A DNA stretch of 64,000 nt, taken from positions 62,001-126,000 of the forward strand of contig NZ_FCOX02000001.1 of NCBI RefSeq assembly GCF_900044055.2, written 5' to 3'. Both the position numbers and the translations under genes were made by a program. Shown one piece after another: positions 20,150 through 28,524 of this stretch. The notes under the pieces were generated by a model. It was not told where the DNA came from and searched no databases. It worked only from the letters and a program-made list of their open reading frames with translations. Positions within the stretch are counted from its first letter, which is position 1, and the number at the start of each line of letters is the position of its first letter. Origin of the DNA: Caballeronia calidae (GTDB taxonomy: Bacteria; Pseudomonadota; Gammaproteobacteria; Burkholderiales; Burkholderiaceae).

Positions 20150-21388
20150 ATGCCCAAGCGGCCACAATACGCAACACCTTCCCCCGTTTCCGGCCTTCCC
20201 GAGCACGCTCGCGCGCCCTTGCCAGACGAACTCACGCCCTTGTTGGGCAACCGCACGCCGCGACAGTTCATGCGGCGTTACTGGCAGAAAAAGCCGCTTT
20301 TGATCCGCCAGGCGATTCCCGGCATCGCGGCCCCGCTACAGCGCGACGAACTCTTCGAACTCGCCGATCTCGATGACGTCGAGTCGCGTCTCATCACACA
20401 TTTTCGCAATACGTGGAATCTGGAGCACGGCCCGTTCGCACCCGACGAATTGCCTGCGGTCAGAAAGCGCGAATGGACCTTGCTCGTGCAAGGCGTGAAC
20501 CTGCACGACGACCGCGCGCATGCGCTGATGAACCGGTTCCGTTTCATCCCGGACGCGCGCCTCGACGATCTGATGATCTCGTATGCCACGGATGGCGGCG
20601 GCGTCGGACCGCACTTCGACTCTTATGACGTGTTTCTGCTTCAGGTTCATGGCAAGCGCCGCTGGCGCATCGGCGCGCAGCGCGATCTTTCGCTAAAACC
20701 CGGACTGCCGTTGAAAGTTTTACAGCACTTCGAGCCCGAGGAAGAATGGGTGCTGGAGCCGGGCGACATGCTCTATCTGCCGCCGCACATCGCGCACGAC
20801 GGCATCGCCGAGGGCGAATGCATGACGGCATCCATCGGCTTTCGCGCGCCCTCCGCGCACGAGCTCACGGCACAGTTTCTGTATCACCTCGCCGAACGCG
20901 CGGACGATGCATCCGACAACGCCCGCGCGAACCCGCGCTATCGCGATCCGGCTCAGGAGCCCGTATCGAATCCGGCCGCGTTGCCCGGCCTTCTGATCGA
21001 ACGCGTTGGCGCGATCCTTGCGAACGTGGACTGGAACGACAAGGACATCGCCGCGTTTCTGGGCACCTATTTGAGCGAGCCGAAAGCCAGCGTGGTATTC
21101 GACGCGCCCGAGCGCGCGCTGAATGAGCAAAAGTTTGTGGCGCAGGCAAAAAAATCTGGCCTGAGACTGGATAGAAAGACTATTTTGCTGTACGACGCAC
21201 GGTCATATTTCCTAAATGGCGAAGCCGCGTTGTTGTCGTCGAAGTTGAAAAAATGGCTCCCCGAATTGGCCGATACTCGGTGTCTAGAGGCGAAACGCTT
21301 TGTAACACTTACAGACGAATCGTCAATGACAGCGCTGCTGCACGAATGGTATCGTGCGGGCTGGATTCGGATGGGCGCTTTGCCTTGA
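20150..21388 (+). CDS. Cupin (JmjC-type) ribosomal protein hydroxylase, RoxA/YcfD family
   Basis: 2-oxoglutarate/Fe(II)-dependent oxygenase; the E. coli relative hydroxylates an Arg of ribosomal protein L16. The 412-residue protein has the facial triad in GPHFDSYDVFLLQ (HxD, about residue 157) and PPHIAHDG (about 206), and the family N-terminus MRRYWQKKPLLIRQA. Winged-helix and dimer regions follow. From about residue 325 the codon usage changes sharply, with AGA, CTA, ACT, ACA and TCA codons that its neighbours avoid. That stretch still reads as protein of this family. Confidence 0.88.
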   Translation: MPKRPQYATPSPVSGLPEHARAPLPDELTPLLGNRTPRQFMRRYWQKKPLLIRQAIPGIAAPLQRDELFELADLDDVESRLITHFRNTWNLEHGPFAPDELPAVRKREWTLLVQGVNLHDDRAHALMNRFRFIPDARLDDLMISYATDGGGVGPHFDSYDVFLLQVHGKRRWRIGAQRDLSLKPGLPLKVLQHFEPEEEWVLEPGDMLYLPPHIAHDGIAEGECMTASIGFRAPSAHELTAQFLYHLAERADDASDNARANPRYRDPAQEPVSNPAALPGLLIERVGAILANVDWNDKDIAAFLGTYLSEPKASVVFDAPERALNEQKFVAQAKKSGLRLDRKTILLYDARSYFLNGEAALLSSKLKKWLPELADTRCLEAKRFVTLTDESSMTALLHEWYRAGWIRMGALP

Positions 21389-21495
21389 CAGGCTTGCCTT
21401 CAGGAGACTTCCCGGCACGCTGCGGATGCTAGAATTTTGCTGTTCCGCAATATGAAAGTTTGTATGAGAAAGACAACGCATCGTCCCCTGATTTA

Positions 21496-21524
21496 TCGAC
21501 GGTCGTTACGAAAGTGCCTATAAT
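21496..21524 (+). promoter_or_regulatory. Near-consensus sigma-70 promoter of the Ala/Ser-rich lipoprotein gene
   Basis: TCGACG (21496-21501) and a perfect TATAAT (21519-21524) with a 17-bp spacer. Transcription would start near 21531, giving a leader of about 125 nt before the ATG at 21657. It is the best promoter-like match in the window. Confidence 0.7.
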
Positions 21525-21546
21525 TTCCGGCCAAGCCGTAGGAAGT

Positions 21547-21569
21547 CTCACATAAAAAAGAATTGTGAG
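21547..21569 (+). repeat. Hairpin in the lipoprotein 5' leader
   Basis: CTCACA (21547-21552) pairs with TGTGAG (21564-21569) around an A-rich loop, near the start of the predicted leader RNA. It could stabilise the transcript; no function is shown. Confidence 0.35.
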
Positions 21570-21656
21570 TCTCCACAGCGGCCCAGGTCGGTGTTGGAGC
21601 ACACATTACCGGTACTTTGCGCTGTTGCTTACCTTTAACCATAAAAGGACGTGATC

Positions 21657-21917
21657 ATGAAGAAATCCCTCCTCGTAGCATCCCTGTTGGCTGCTGTTGC
21701 TCTGGCTGCATGCAACAAGTCTAGCGAAACGGCTGCTCCGAGCGCTGCAAGCGAAGCGCCGGCAGCTTCGGCTCCGGCTGCTGCTGCTTCGGACGCAAAC
21801 GCTGCTGCATCGAGCGCTTCGGCCGCTGCAAGCGACGCAGCTTCGGCTGCTGGCGCGGCTTCGGACGCTGCTGCTTCGGCTGCTACCGCAGCTCCGGCAT
21901 CGGGCGCAAGCCAGTAA
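21657..21917 (+). CDS. Small Ala/Ser-rich lipoprotein
   Basis: The 86-residue protein has a lipoprotein signal peptide with lipobox LAAC (Cys at residue 20), then a low-complexity mature part made almost only of Ala, Ser, Asp, Pro and Glu. The Ala codons are mostly GCT and GCA, unlike the GCG/GCC-rich neighbours, a pattern usual in very highly expressed genes. An AAAGGAC site precedes the ATG. With its strong promoter and own terminator it looks like an abundant monocistronic envelope protein. Function unknown. Confidence 0.88.
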   Translation: MKKSLLVASLLAAVALAACNKSSETAAPSAASEAPAASAPAAAASDANAAASSASAAASDAASAAGAASDAAASAATAAPASGASQ

Positions 21918-21952
21918 GGCGTATCGGCGCCACATCGTGGCGCTACGCCTTG

Positions 21953-21971
21953 GGCCGCTCCGAGCGGCCCG
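21953..21971 (+). repeat. Hairpin after the Ala/Ser-rich lipoprotein gene
   Basis: GGGCCGCT and AGCGGCCC with a 3-nt loop form a perfect 8-bp stem just before the terminator. It may protect the 3' end. Confidence 0.5.
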
Positions 21972-21976
21972 CCAAC

Positions 21977-22007
21977 GAAAAAACCGGCTCTTTGGGCCGG
22001 TTTTTTC
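21977..22007. terminator. Bidirectional Rho-independent terminator
   Basis: GAAAAAACCGGC, a short loop and GGCCGGTTTTTT form an A/T-flanked GC stem between the convergent lipoprotein gene and the MBL-fold hydrolase gene. It can work in both directions. Confidence 0.9.
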
Positions 22008-22048
22008 ATATCTGCTTTGCGCGCAGTTCTTACGTCACGCGCGGCCTG

Positions 22049-22822
22049 TCACAGCGTGAGCCAGTCGAAGCCTTCCGCCTGAGTCGCGACAACCACGTCG
22101 ACAGCCGACGCCCCCACGACCGCCGCAAGCGCGGCCTGCGCGAGATGCGGCAGATTGTTTTGCTGACTGAGATGAGCGGCCACGAGATGGCGCAGCCTGG
22201 AACGGTCGAGCGACGCGAGTATGGCCGCCGCCGCTTCATTATTCAGGTGTCCGTGAGTCCCGCCGATGCGCGCCTTCAGCGAGGGCGGATAGCGGCTCGC
22301 GGCGAGCATCTCGACATCGTGATTGGATTCGAGCACGAGCGCGTCACAGCCGCTCAGCACGCTCGTGATATGCGGCGTCGATACGCCGACATCCGTCAGC
22401 ACGCCGAGGCGGCACGCGCCGTCGGAGAACACGTATTGCAGGGGCTCGCGGGCATCGTGAGGCACGGTGTACGGCAGCACGCTCAGATCGCCGATGGCGA
22501 CGCTCTCATCGCCCCATAACACGTTCAGTTCGACGTTGGCTTCATCGGCGCCGATCGCGCGCGCCGTGCCCCAGCTCATGTAGAGCGGAATGGACCATCG
22601 GCGCGCGAGCGTCAGCGCGCTGCCGATATGGTCCGTATGCTCGTGCGTGATGACGATGGCGTCGAGGTCTTCGGCACGGCAGTTCAGACGCGCGAGACGG
22701 CGCTCGACCTCCTTGCCGGAGAAACCGCAATCGAGCAGCACGCGCGTCGTGGTCGTGCCGCTCGATGCCTCGACGAGCAATGCATTGCCCTCGCTGCCGC
22801 TGCCAAGACTGGCGAATCTCAC
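22049..22822 (-). CDS. Metallo-beta-lactamase-fold hydrolase
   Basis: The 257-residue protein starts MRFASLGSGSEGNALLVEA and carries the zinc-binding motif ITHEHTDHIGS, then VLTDVG and LESNHD, and a C-terminal AAHLSQQNN. This resembles YycJ-type MBL proteins, proposed to be nucleases or phosphodiesterases; substrate unknown. It is the last gene of the minus-strand bamC-dapA group, 37 bp after bamC. Confidence 0.85.
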   Translation of the reverse strand: MRFASLGSGSEGNALLVEASSGTTTTRVLLDCGFSGKEVERRLARLNCRAEDLDAIVITHEHTDHIGSALTLARRWSIPLYMSWGTARAIGADEANVELNVLWGDESVAIGDLSVLPYTVPHDAREPLQYVFSDGACRLGVLTDVGVSTPHITSVLSGCDALVLESNHDVEMLAASRYPPSLKARIGGTHGHLNNEAAAAILASLDRSRLRHLVAAHLSQQNNLPHLAQAALAAVVGASAVDVVVATQAEGFDWLTL

Positions 22823-22859
22823 GATGAACTCATGATCGACTGAAGATGACGCGTGTCGC

Positions 22860-24002
22860 CTAGTTCAACTGAGCATGCAGCAAGGACACGATGCGCTGCG
22901 CATCGGACGAGGTGTCCGGCTGACCGTTCGCATCGATCACGCCCACTTGCGTAAGCGAGTCCGCCTTCGGCTTCACGTTGACGAGGAACTGACGCGTCGG
23001 CTTCGGCGTGTTGCCCGAGAAGAACTTGCCGAAGAGGCCGTCTTTTTTCAGCTCCGCCATGGAGTCCGAATAATGGACGTAGTAAATGCCCTTGTCGCGA
23101 TCACGATTGTCGACGGTGAAGTTGGTGCGATCGAGCGCGAGGCCCACGCGCAGCCACGCGCGATCGAACGGCTCGGCGAGATCGAGCGTGGAGCCGCCCG
23201 CGCTCTGAGCCACCGCCACCTTCGCGCCCGACGGACGCGCCTGTGCCATCAACTGCTGCGACTGCTTTTCGGTGAGACCGAACTTCTGCATCATCTTCGT
23301 GAGCACCGCGGCTTCGAGCTGCGGATTGCGCGGACGCGCTTCCCAGCGCGACGAGGTCTTGTCCTGCCCCGTCAGCACTTCTTCCATCGCGCTGTGCGTG
23401 ACGGAGATGTCCGTCGAGCCGTTGGATGCGCGGTCCACCTGCGTGCGGAACATGTCGCGCGTGCCCGACGAGTACGCGAAGTCGAGCAGCTTGCCCACGC
23501 TGTTGCGGAACCAGTCGTTCGGGATGTTCGCGCGGTTCTCGGCCCAGTCGGTGGCCATGATGCCGGTTTGCGGCGCGTCGGTCTTGAGCGTAAAGCCGTT
23601 CTCTTCCCAGAACTCCTTCAGCGGTCCCCAGATCTGATCGGGCGAGCGGCCGTCGACGACGAGCCAGCGGCGGTCGCCGTCGCTCTCGACGTGCATGCCG
23701 TACGGGTCCTGCGCGTTCGGCACGCCGAGCGTCGCGTTGCCGGCCGGCGTGACCGCACGCTCCGCGGCGCCGCCGAGCGCGTTGACCTTCGGCGGCGCGG
23801 CATAGCGCTGGCTGATGTCCGCGGTGGACAAATCCGACGGCACGCTGAGCGCGGGTGCGGTTTCAGCAGCCTTGTAGTTGACGCGATCCGGCGCGAGCCA
23901 GTCGTTGAGCGTATCGCAACCCGCAAGCGCGAAGAGCGCGCTGGCGCCGAGCGACAACACGCTCAGGCGTTTGGCTTGAGTAAGAAGAGCGGAACGTTTC
24001 AT
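22860..24002 (-). CDS. bamC: Outer membrane protein assembly factor BamC
   Basis: Lipoprotein of the beta-barrel assembly complex. The ATG at 24002 gives 380 residues with signal peptide and lipobox ALAGC (Cys29), followed by the unstructured DTLNDWLAPDRVNYK segment that contacts BamD, and two helix-grip domains (about residues 110-210 and 245-340). As in E. coli, it lies next to dapA, which precedes it by 182 bp. Confidence 0.93.
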   Translation of the reverse strand: MKRSALLTQAKRLSVLSLGASALFALAGCDTLNDWLAPDRVNYKAAETAPALSVPSDLSTADISQRYAAPPKVNALGGAAERAVTPAGNATLGVPNAQDPYGMHVESDGDRRWLVVDGRSPDQIWGPLKEFWEENGFTLKTDAPQTGIMATDWAENRANIPNDWFRNSVGKLLDFAYSSGTRDMFRTQVDRASNGSTDISVTHSAMEEVLTGQDKTSSRWEARPRNPQLEAAVLTKMMQKFGLTEKQSQQLMAQARPSGAKVAVAQSAGGSTLDLAEPFDRAWLRVGLALDRTNFTVDNRDRDKGIYYVHYSDSMAELKKDGLFGKFFSGNTPKPTRQFLVNVKPKADSLTQVGVIDANGQPDTSSDAQRIVSLLHAQLN

Positions 24003-24184
24003 GAGGTCCTTCTTTGCTGCTGATGACGCATTGCGTCGCGCCGGCCCCGCTCTACCGGAGCGGTTCGGCGAGACGAATGTTGAGGCCAATGAGCGGCGGT
24101 TGATGACTGAAGGTGAGGTTCATCTCGATCACTTGCGGCGGCGCGGACTTTCGATTCTTTGGACTCGGGTGCCGCCGCATGTGA

Positions 24185-25090
24185 TCAGGCGAGAAGCCCG
24201 GAATCGCGCAACGCGTCACGCACCACGTCGTGATAGCGCGCGTCGAGCGGCGTGAGCGGCAAACGGATGCCGCCTTCCATGCGGCCCAGTTCGGCGAGCG
24301 CCCACTTGGCCGGAATCGGATTCGATTCGCAGAAGAGTTGCTTGTGCAGCGACAGGAGCTTCAGATGGATGCGGCGCGCGGTGATGGCGTCGCCTTCCAG
24401 CGCGGCGCGGCAAAGCTGGCTCATTTCCTTCGGCGCGACGTTGGCCGTCACCGAGATATTGCCGTGGCCGCCGAGCAGCATCAGCGCGATAGCCGTGGGA
24501 TCGTCGCCGCTGAAGATCGAGAAATTCGCCGGCGCGTGCTTGATGAGATGCGCCGCGCGGTCGATGTTGCCCGTCGCTTCCTTCACACCGATGATGCCCG
24601 GCACGTCGGCGAGGCGCAGGATCGTCTCGTTGCTCATGTCGGCAACAGTGCGGCCCGGCACGTTGTAGAGCAGCACGGGAAGATCGACAGCTTCAGCGAT
24701 CGCCTTGAAGTGGCGATACATGCCTTCCTGCGTCGGCTTGTTGTAATACGGGACGACCTGGAGCGTGGCGTCCGCGCCGACCTTCTTCGCGTGCTTCGAC
24801 AGCTCGATGGCTTCCGCGGTCGAATTGCCGCCCGCGCCCGCGATGATCGGGAAACGCTTGGCCGTGTGCTCGACGGCCGTCTGGATCATGAGCATGTGCT
24901 CTTCGACCGACAGCGTGGCCGATTCGCCGCTCGTGCCCACCACGACGAGACCGTTCGAGCCTTGCTCGACGTGCCAGTCGATCAGTTTTCGAAACGCCGG
25001 CAGATCGAGACTACCGTCCTCGTGCATCGGTGTGACGATGGCAGGAATGCTGCCGCGGATCTGGATGCCGCCGTGTGTTCCGTTTGTCAT
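24185..25090 (-). CDS. dapA: 4-hydroxy-tetrahydrodipicolinate synthase
   Basis: Condenses aspartate semialdehyde and pyruvate in lysine and diaminopimelate synthesis. The 301-residue TIM-barrel protein has [48 protein letters not shown] with the catalytic Tyr, YNVPGRT and [10 protein letters not shown] with the Schiff-base Lys. Same strand as the upstream methyltransferase gene (63-bp gap). Confidence 0.97.
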   Translation of the reverse strand: MTNGTHGGIQIRGSIPAIVTPMHEDGSLDLPAFRKLIDWHVEQGSNGLVVVGTSGESATLSVEEHMLMIQTAVEHTAKRFPIIAGAGGNSTAEAIELSKHAKKVGADATLQVVPYYNKPTQEGMYRHFKAIAEAVDLPVLLYNVPGRTVADMSNETILRLADVPGIIGVKEATGNIDRAAHLIKHAPANFSIFSGDDPTAIALMLLGGHGNISVTANVAPKEMSQLCRAALEGDAITARRIHLKLLSLHKQLFCESNPIPAKWALAELGRMEGGIRLPLTPLDARYHDVVRDALRDSGLLA

Positions 25091-25153
25091 GAAACTCTAT
25101 GAATTTAATCGTGAATTTAATCGCAAAAAGCGATATTACGCGATTGTAGCGGA

Positions 25154-25738
25154 TTAGCCGGTCAGCGCGTAACGTGGCGGACCCGGGGGTGTGTTACCAA
25201 TCGTGAGCGCATTTTCCGCTGACCGCGATACGCGAACCGCGCAAATCCGCTGCACATAGGCAGGACGCGGATCGTCGAGAAATCCGTCCTCGTAAGCAAT
25301 CACGCGCAGCCGCCCTCTCACGGCTTCCAGCAGTTCGCCGGGTCCCAGCAAAAACGCCGGATTCGACGGCTTGCCGATGCTGCCGTTGCCCGCCGCGAAG
25401 GTTTCGTAGATCAGCACGCCGCCGGGCGCGAGCGCGTCGATCAGATGCCCGAACAGCGGCCGATGCAGATAGTTCGTGACGACGACCGCATCGAACGTTC
25501 GGTCGTTCGAAAGCGGCCACGGCGCGTTTTCGATATCGGCCGCAAGTGTTTCGATGCCCTCGCCTGGCGGCATCGACGCCAGCGCGTCGGCGTCGCGGTC
25601 GACTGCGAGCACGGCGAAGCCGCGGGCGGCGAACCAGCGCGCGTGCCGGCCCCGACCCGATGCCACATCGAGCACCGCGCCGCCGGGCGCCACCAGATGC
25701 GCCCAGCGCTCGACCCACCGACTCGGCGCGCCTTCCAT
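25154..25738 (-). CDS. Class I SAM-dependent methyltransferase
   Basis: The 194-residue protein starts MEGAPSRWVERWAHL and shows the SAM-binding motif I VLDVASGRGRHARWFAARG (about residues 22-40) and motif LIYETFAAGN. Substrate unknown. Its ATG overlaps the trpS stop by one base (TGATG), so translation is probably coupled. The reading frame stays open far upstream inside trpS, but that part is a shadow of trpS. Confidence 0.85.
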   Translation of the reverse strand: MEGAPSRWVERWAHLVAPGGAVLDVASGRGRHARWFAARGFAVLAVDRDADALASMPPGEGIETLAADIENAPWPLSNDRTFDAVVVTNYLHRPLFGHLIDALAPGGVLIYETFAAGNGSIGKPSNPAFLLGPGELLEAVRGRLRVIAYEDGFLDDPRPAYVQRICAVRVSRSAENALTIGNTPPGPPRYALTG

Positions 25739-26940
25739 CAGTTGTAAGACAGACCCATGGCCTCGCGCACTTCGCGCATCGTCTCGGTGGCGAACTTGCG
25801 GGCCTTGTCGCAGCCGTCCGCGACGATCGCGCGCAGCAGCGACGGATCGTCCATGTACTTCTGCGCGCGCTCGAGCATCGGCTGCTGCTCGCGCAGAATG
25901 CCTTCGATCACCGGCTGCTTGCACTCCAGACAGCCGATGCCCGCGCTGCGGCAGCCCTTCTGCACCCATTGATGCGTGGCTTCGTCGGTGTAGACCTCGT
26001 GCAGCTTCCACACCGGGCACTTGTCCGGATCGCCCGGATCGGTGCGGCGCACGCGCGCCGGGTCGGTCGGCATCTTGCGGACCTTCTGCTCGATGGTCGC
26101 CGCGTCCTCGCGCAGGCCGATGGTATTGCCGTAGGACTTCGACATCTTCTGCCCGTCGAGGCCCGGCATGCGCGACGCTTCGGTCAGCAGCACCTGCGGC
26201 TCGACGAGGATGATCTTGCGCGAGCCTTCCAGATAGCCGAACAGGCGCTCGCGGTCGCTCATCGACAGGCTTTGCGATTCCTGCAGCATCGCGCGCGCTT
26301 GCTCGAGCGCTTCGTCGTCGCCTTCCTGCTGATACGCGACGCGCAACTCGTGATACAGCTTCGAGCGCTTGCCGCCGAGCTTCTTCGCGGCTTCCATCGC
26401 CTTCTCTTCGAAACCCGGCTCGCGCCCGTAGAGATAGTTGAAGCGGCGCGCGATCTCGCGCGTCATCTCGACGTGCGGCACCTGATCTTCGCCGACCGGC
26501 ACGAGCGACGCGCGATACAGCAGGATGTCCGCCGCCATCAGCACCGGATAGCCGAGGAAGCCGTACGTGGAGAGATCCTTCTCCCTCAGCTTCTCGATCT
26601 GCTCCTTGTAGGTCGGCACGCGTTCGAGCCAGCCGAGCGGCGTGCCCATGCCGAGCAGCAGCGAAAGCTCGGCGTGCTCCGGCACGCGGCTCTGGATGAA
26701 GAGCGTCGCCTGCGCCGGATCGATGCCCGATGCCAGCCAGTCGATGAGCACTTCCCAGACGTTTTTCTCGATGACCTCGGGCGTCTCGTAGTGCGTCGTG
26801 AGCGCGTGCCAGTCGACCACGGCGAAGAAGCACGGGTATTCGGACTGCAGCCGCACCCAGTTTTTCAGCACGCCGTGATAGTGGCCGAGGTGCAGCGACC
26901 CGGTGGGCCGCATGCCGGAGAAGATACGGTCAGGGAACAT
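25738..26940 (-). CDS. trpS: Tryptophanyl-tRNA synthetase
   Basis: Class I synthetase charging tRNA-Trp. The 400-residue protein has MFPDRIFSGMRPTGSLHLGH (HIGH box, residues 17-20) and the KMSKS loop QKMSKSYGNT. It is longer than the about 335-residue E. coli enzyme, with an insert (about 210-300) including LPTDPARVRRTDPGDPDKC and a four-Cys-like pattern, as in other betaproteobacteria. It starts 4 bp after the site-2 protease stop. Confidence 0.96.
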   Translation of the reverse strand: MFPDRIFSGMRPTGSLHLGHYHGVLKNWVRLQSEYPCFFAVVDWHALTTHYETPEVIEKNVWEVLIDWLASGIDPAQATLFIQSRVPEHAELSLLLGMGTPLGWLERVPTYKEQIEKLREKDLSTYGFLGYPVLMAADILLYRASLVPVGEDQVPHVEMTREIARRFNYLYGREPGFEEKAMEAAKKLGGKRSKLYHELRVAYQQEGDDEALEQARAMLQESQSLSMSDRERLFGYLEGSRKIILVEPQVLLTEASRMPGLDGQKMSKSYGNTIGLREDAATIEQKVRKMPTDPARVRRTDPGDPDKCPVWKLHEVYTDEATHQWVQKGCRSAGIGCLECKQPVIEGILREQQPMLERAQKYMDDPSLLRAIVADGCDKARKFATETMREVREAMGLSYN

Positions 26941-26944
26941 GATG

Positions 26945-27610
26945 TTATGGAAATAGTGAAGCGAGGGGATTCAGAATAGCCGACACCGCCGTATAACCGA
27001 CGTTCACGAGCGGGCTCAGCCAATAGCGCGTCAGGAAGCCGGTCACGACGAGCGCCATCACGATGAAGAAGCCGTACGGCTCGAGCTTCGAGAACGCGAT
27101 GGACGCGCGCACCGGCAACAGCGCCATGACGACGCGCCCGCCGTCGAGCGGCGGCAAGGGAAAGAGGTTCAGCACGCCGAGCACGAGATTCACGCCGACG
27201 CCCGCGGCGGCCATGCGCGTGACAAACGGCTCGTCGACGTGAAAGGCCGCGAGCAGCACCGCGATCACGCCCCAGACGATCGCCTGCACGAAGTTGCTGC
27301 CTGGGCCCGCCGCCGCGACCCACAGGCTGCCCCAGCGCGGATTGCGCAGATTGCCGAACGCCACCGGCACGGGCTTCGCGTAGCCGAACATGAACGCGCC
27401 GCTCGTCACGAAATACAGGACGATCGGAATCACGATCGTGCCGATCGGATCGATATGGCGCATCGGATTCATGGAAACACGGCCCAGCACGTAGGCCGTG
27501 TTGTCGCCGAGCAGTCGCGCGGCATAGCCATGCGCGGCCTCGTGCAGCGTGATCGCGAAGATCACCGGGAGCGCGTAGACCGCGATGGTTTGTATCAGGG
27601 AAGGATCCAT
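26945..27610 (-). CDS. Site-2 protease family (M50) membrane metalloprotease
   Basis: The 221-residue protein has about six hydrophobic segments, the zinc-binding ITLHEAAHGYAARLLGD (HExxH) in the first part, and LFPLPPLDGGRVVMALLP as the second conserved block with the third zinc ligand Asp. It belongs to the short, PDZ-less M50 group; substrate unknown. ATG 27610 (MDPSLIQTIAVYALP) is chosen over an upstream in-frame start. trpS follows after 4 bp. Confidence 0.88.
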   Translation of the reverse strand: MDPSLIQTIAVYALPVIFAITLHEAAHGYAARLLGDNTAYVLGRVSMNPMRHIDPIGTIVIPIVLYFVTSGAFMFGYAKPVPVAFGNLRNPRWGSLWVAAAGPGSNFVQAIVWGVIAVLLAAFHVDEPFVTRMAAAGVGVNLVLGVLNLFPLPPLDGGRVVMALLPVRASIAFSKLEPYGFFIVMALVVTGFLTRYWLSPLVNVGYTAVSAILNPLASLFP

Positions 27611-27741
27611 AGGACGGTATTGTATCAAGCAGGCAGGCCGGATCAGACGCGCGCAGTGAGGCCGGGCGCGCACGATTTCGCCCCATGATGTGCGAGAACG
27701 CTTAATCGGGTCGTATGCCCGTGTGCGCTACTGCGCGGCGC

Positions 27742-28371
27742 TTACGCCGTGAGCCCGAACGGTTCGAGACTGCCTCTCCCCGCGCGCACGAGCACTGGCT
27801 CCCCCGATGAAAGGTCGATCACGGTCGAAGGTTCCGCCGGACACGCGCCGGAATCGATCACGAGCTCGATCTGTTTTTCCAGACGCTCGCGGATGTCCTC
27901 AGGATCGTTGAGCGGCTCGGTATCCGGCGGCAGGATCAGCGTCGATGCGAGCAGCGGCTCGCCGAGCGCCTCGAGCAGCGCGAGCGCGATCGCGTGATCG
28001 GGCACGCGCAGCCCGATCGTCTTGCGCGACGGATGCGAGAGCCGGCGCGGCACTTCCTTCGTCGCCTGCAGCACGAACACGTACGGCCCCGGCGTCACCG
28101 ATTTGATCAGCCGGTATTGCTGGTTATCGACCATCGCGAAATTGGACAGCTCGGAGAGATCGCGCACGAGCAGCGACAGCAGCTGCTTGTCGTCGATGCC
28201 GCGTATGCGTCGCAGGCGCTCGACCGCGTTCTTGTCGTCGAGATGGCAGCCGAGCGCGTAGCTCGAATCCGTCGGCAGCGCGACAAGCCCCCCGTCCTTG
28301 ATGATCTGCACGGCCTGGTTGATGAGCCGCGGCTGCGGATTGTCCGGATGAATGCGAAAGAATTGAGACAT
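27742..28371 (-). CDS. yciO: YrdC-domain protein, YciO type
   Basis: The 209-residue protein matches E. coli YciO from the first residues (MSQFFRIHPDNPQPRLINQA) through TKEVPRRLSHPSRKTIGLRVP to VIDLSSGEPVLVRAG. The related TsaC makes threonylcarbamoyl-AMP for tRNA t6A, but I do not see TsaC's SxN-type motif here (STLILPPD instead), so threonylcarbamoylation should not be assumed. It lies after the RNase AM gene, as in E. coli, where yciO and rnm (yciV) are neighbours. Confidence 0.88.
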   Translation of the reverse strand: MSQFFRIHPDNPQPRLINQAVQIIKDGGLVALPTDSSYALGCHLDDKNAVERLRRIRGIDDKQLLSLLVRDLSELSNFAMVDNQQYRLIKSVTPGPYVFVLQATKEVPRRLSHPSRKTIGLRVPDHAIALALLEALGEPLLASTLILPPDTEPLNDPEDIRERLEKQIELVIDSGACPAEPSTVIDLSSGEPVLVRAGRGSLEPFGLTA

Positions 28372-28524
28372 GGCGACGCCTTGTTGTTTCGATCGTTTTC
28401 GCGAAGGTCGGGCGCGGCGCGAACCAGTGCGCGAGCGCGCCTTCACGCATGATGCGTGCGGAAAATCAGCATTGATGCAAAGACCGTGCGCGCGAGGCGA
28501 AAGAGGCTCGCGCGCGGGACAGCG

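Noticed and set aside
25739..26833. N-terminal extension of the methyltransferase into trpS
   Set aside because: It is the shadow frame of trpS; the SAM motif begins only after the ATG at 25738.
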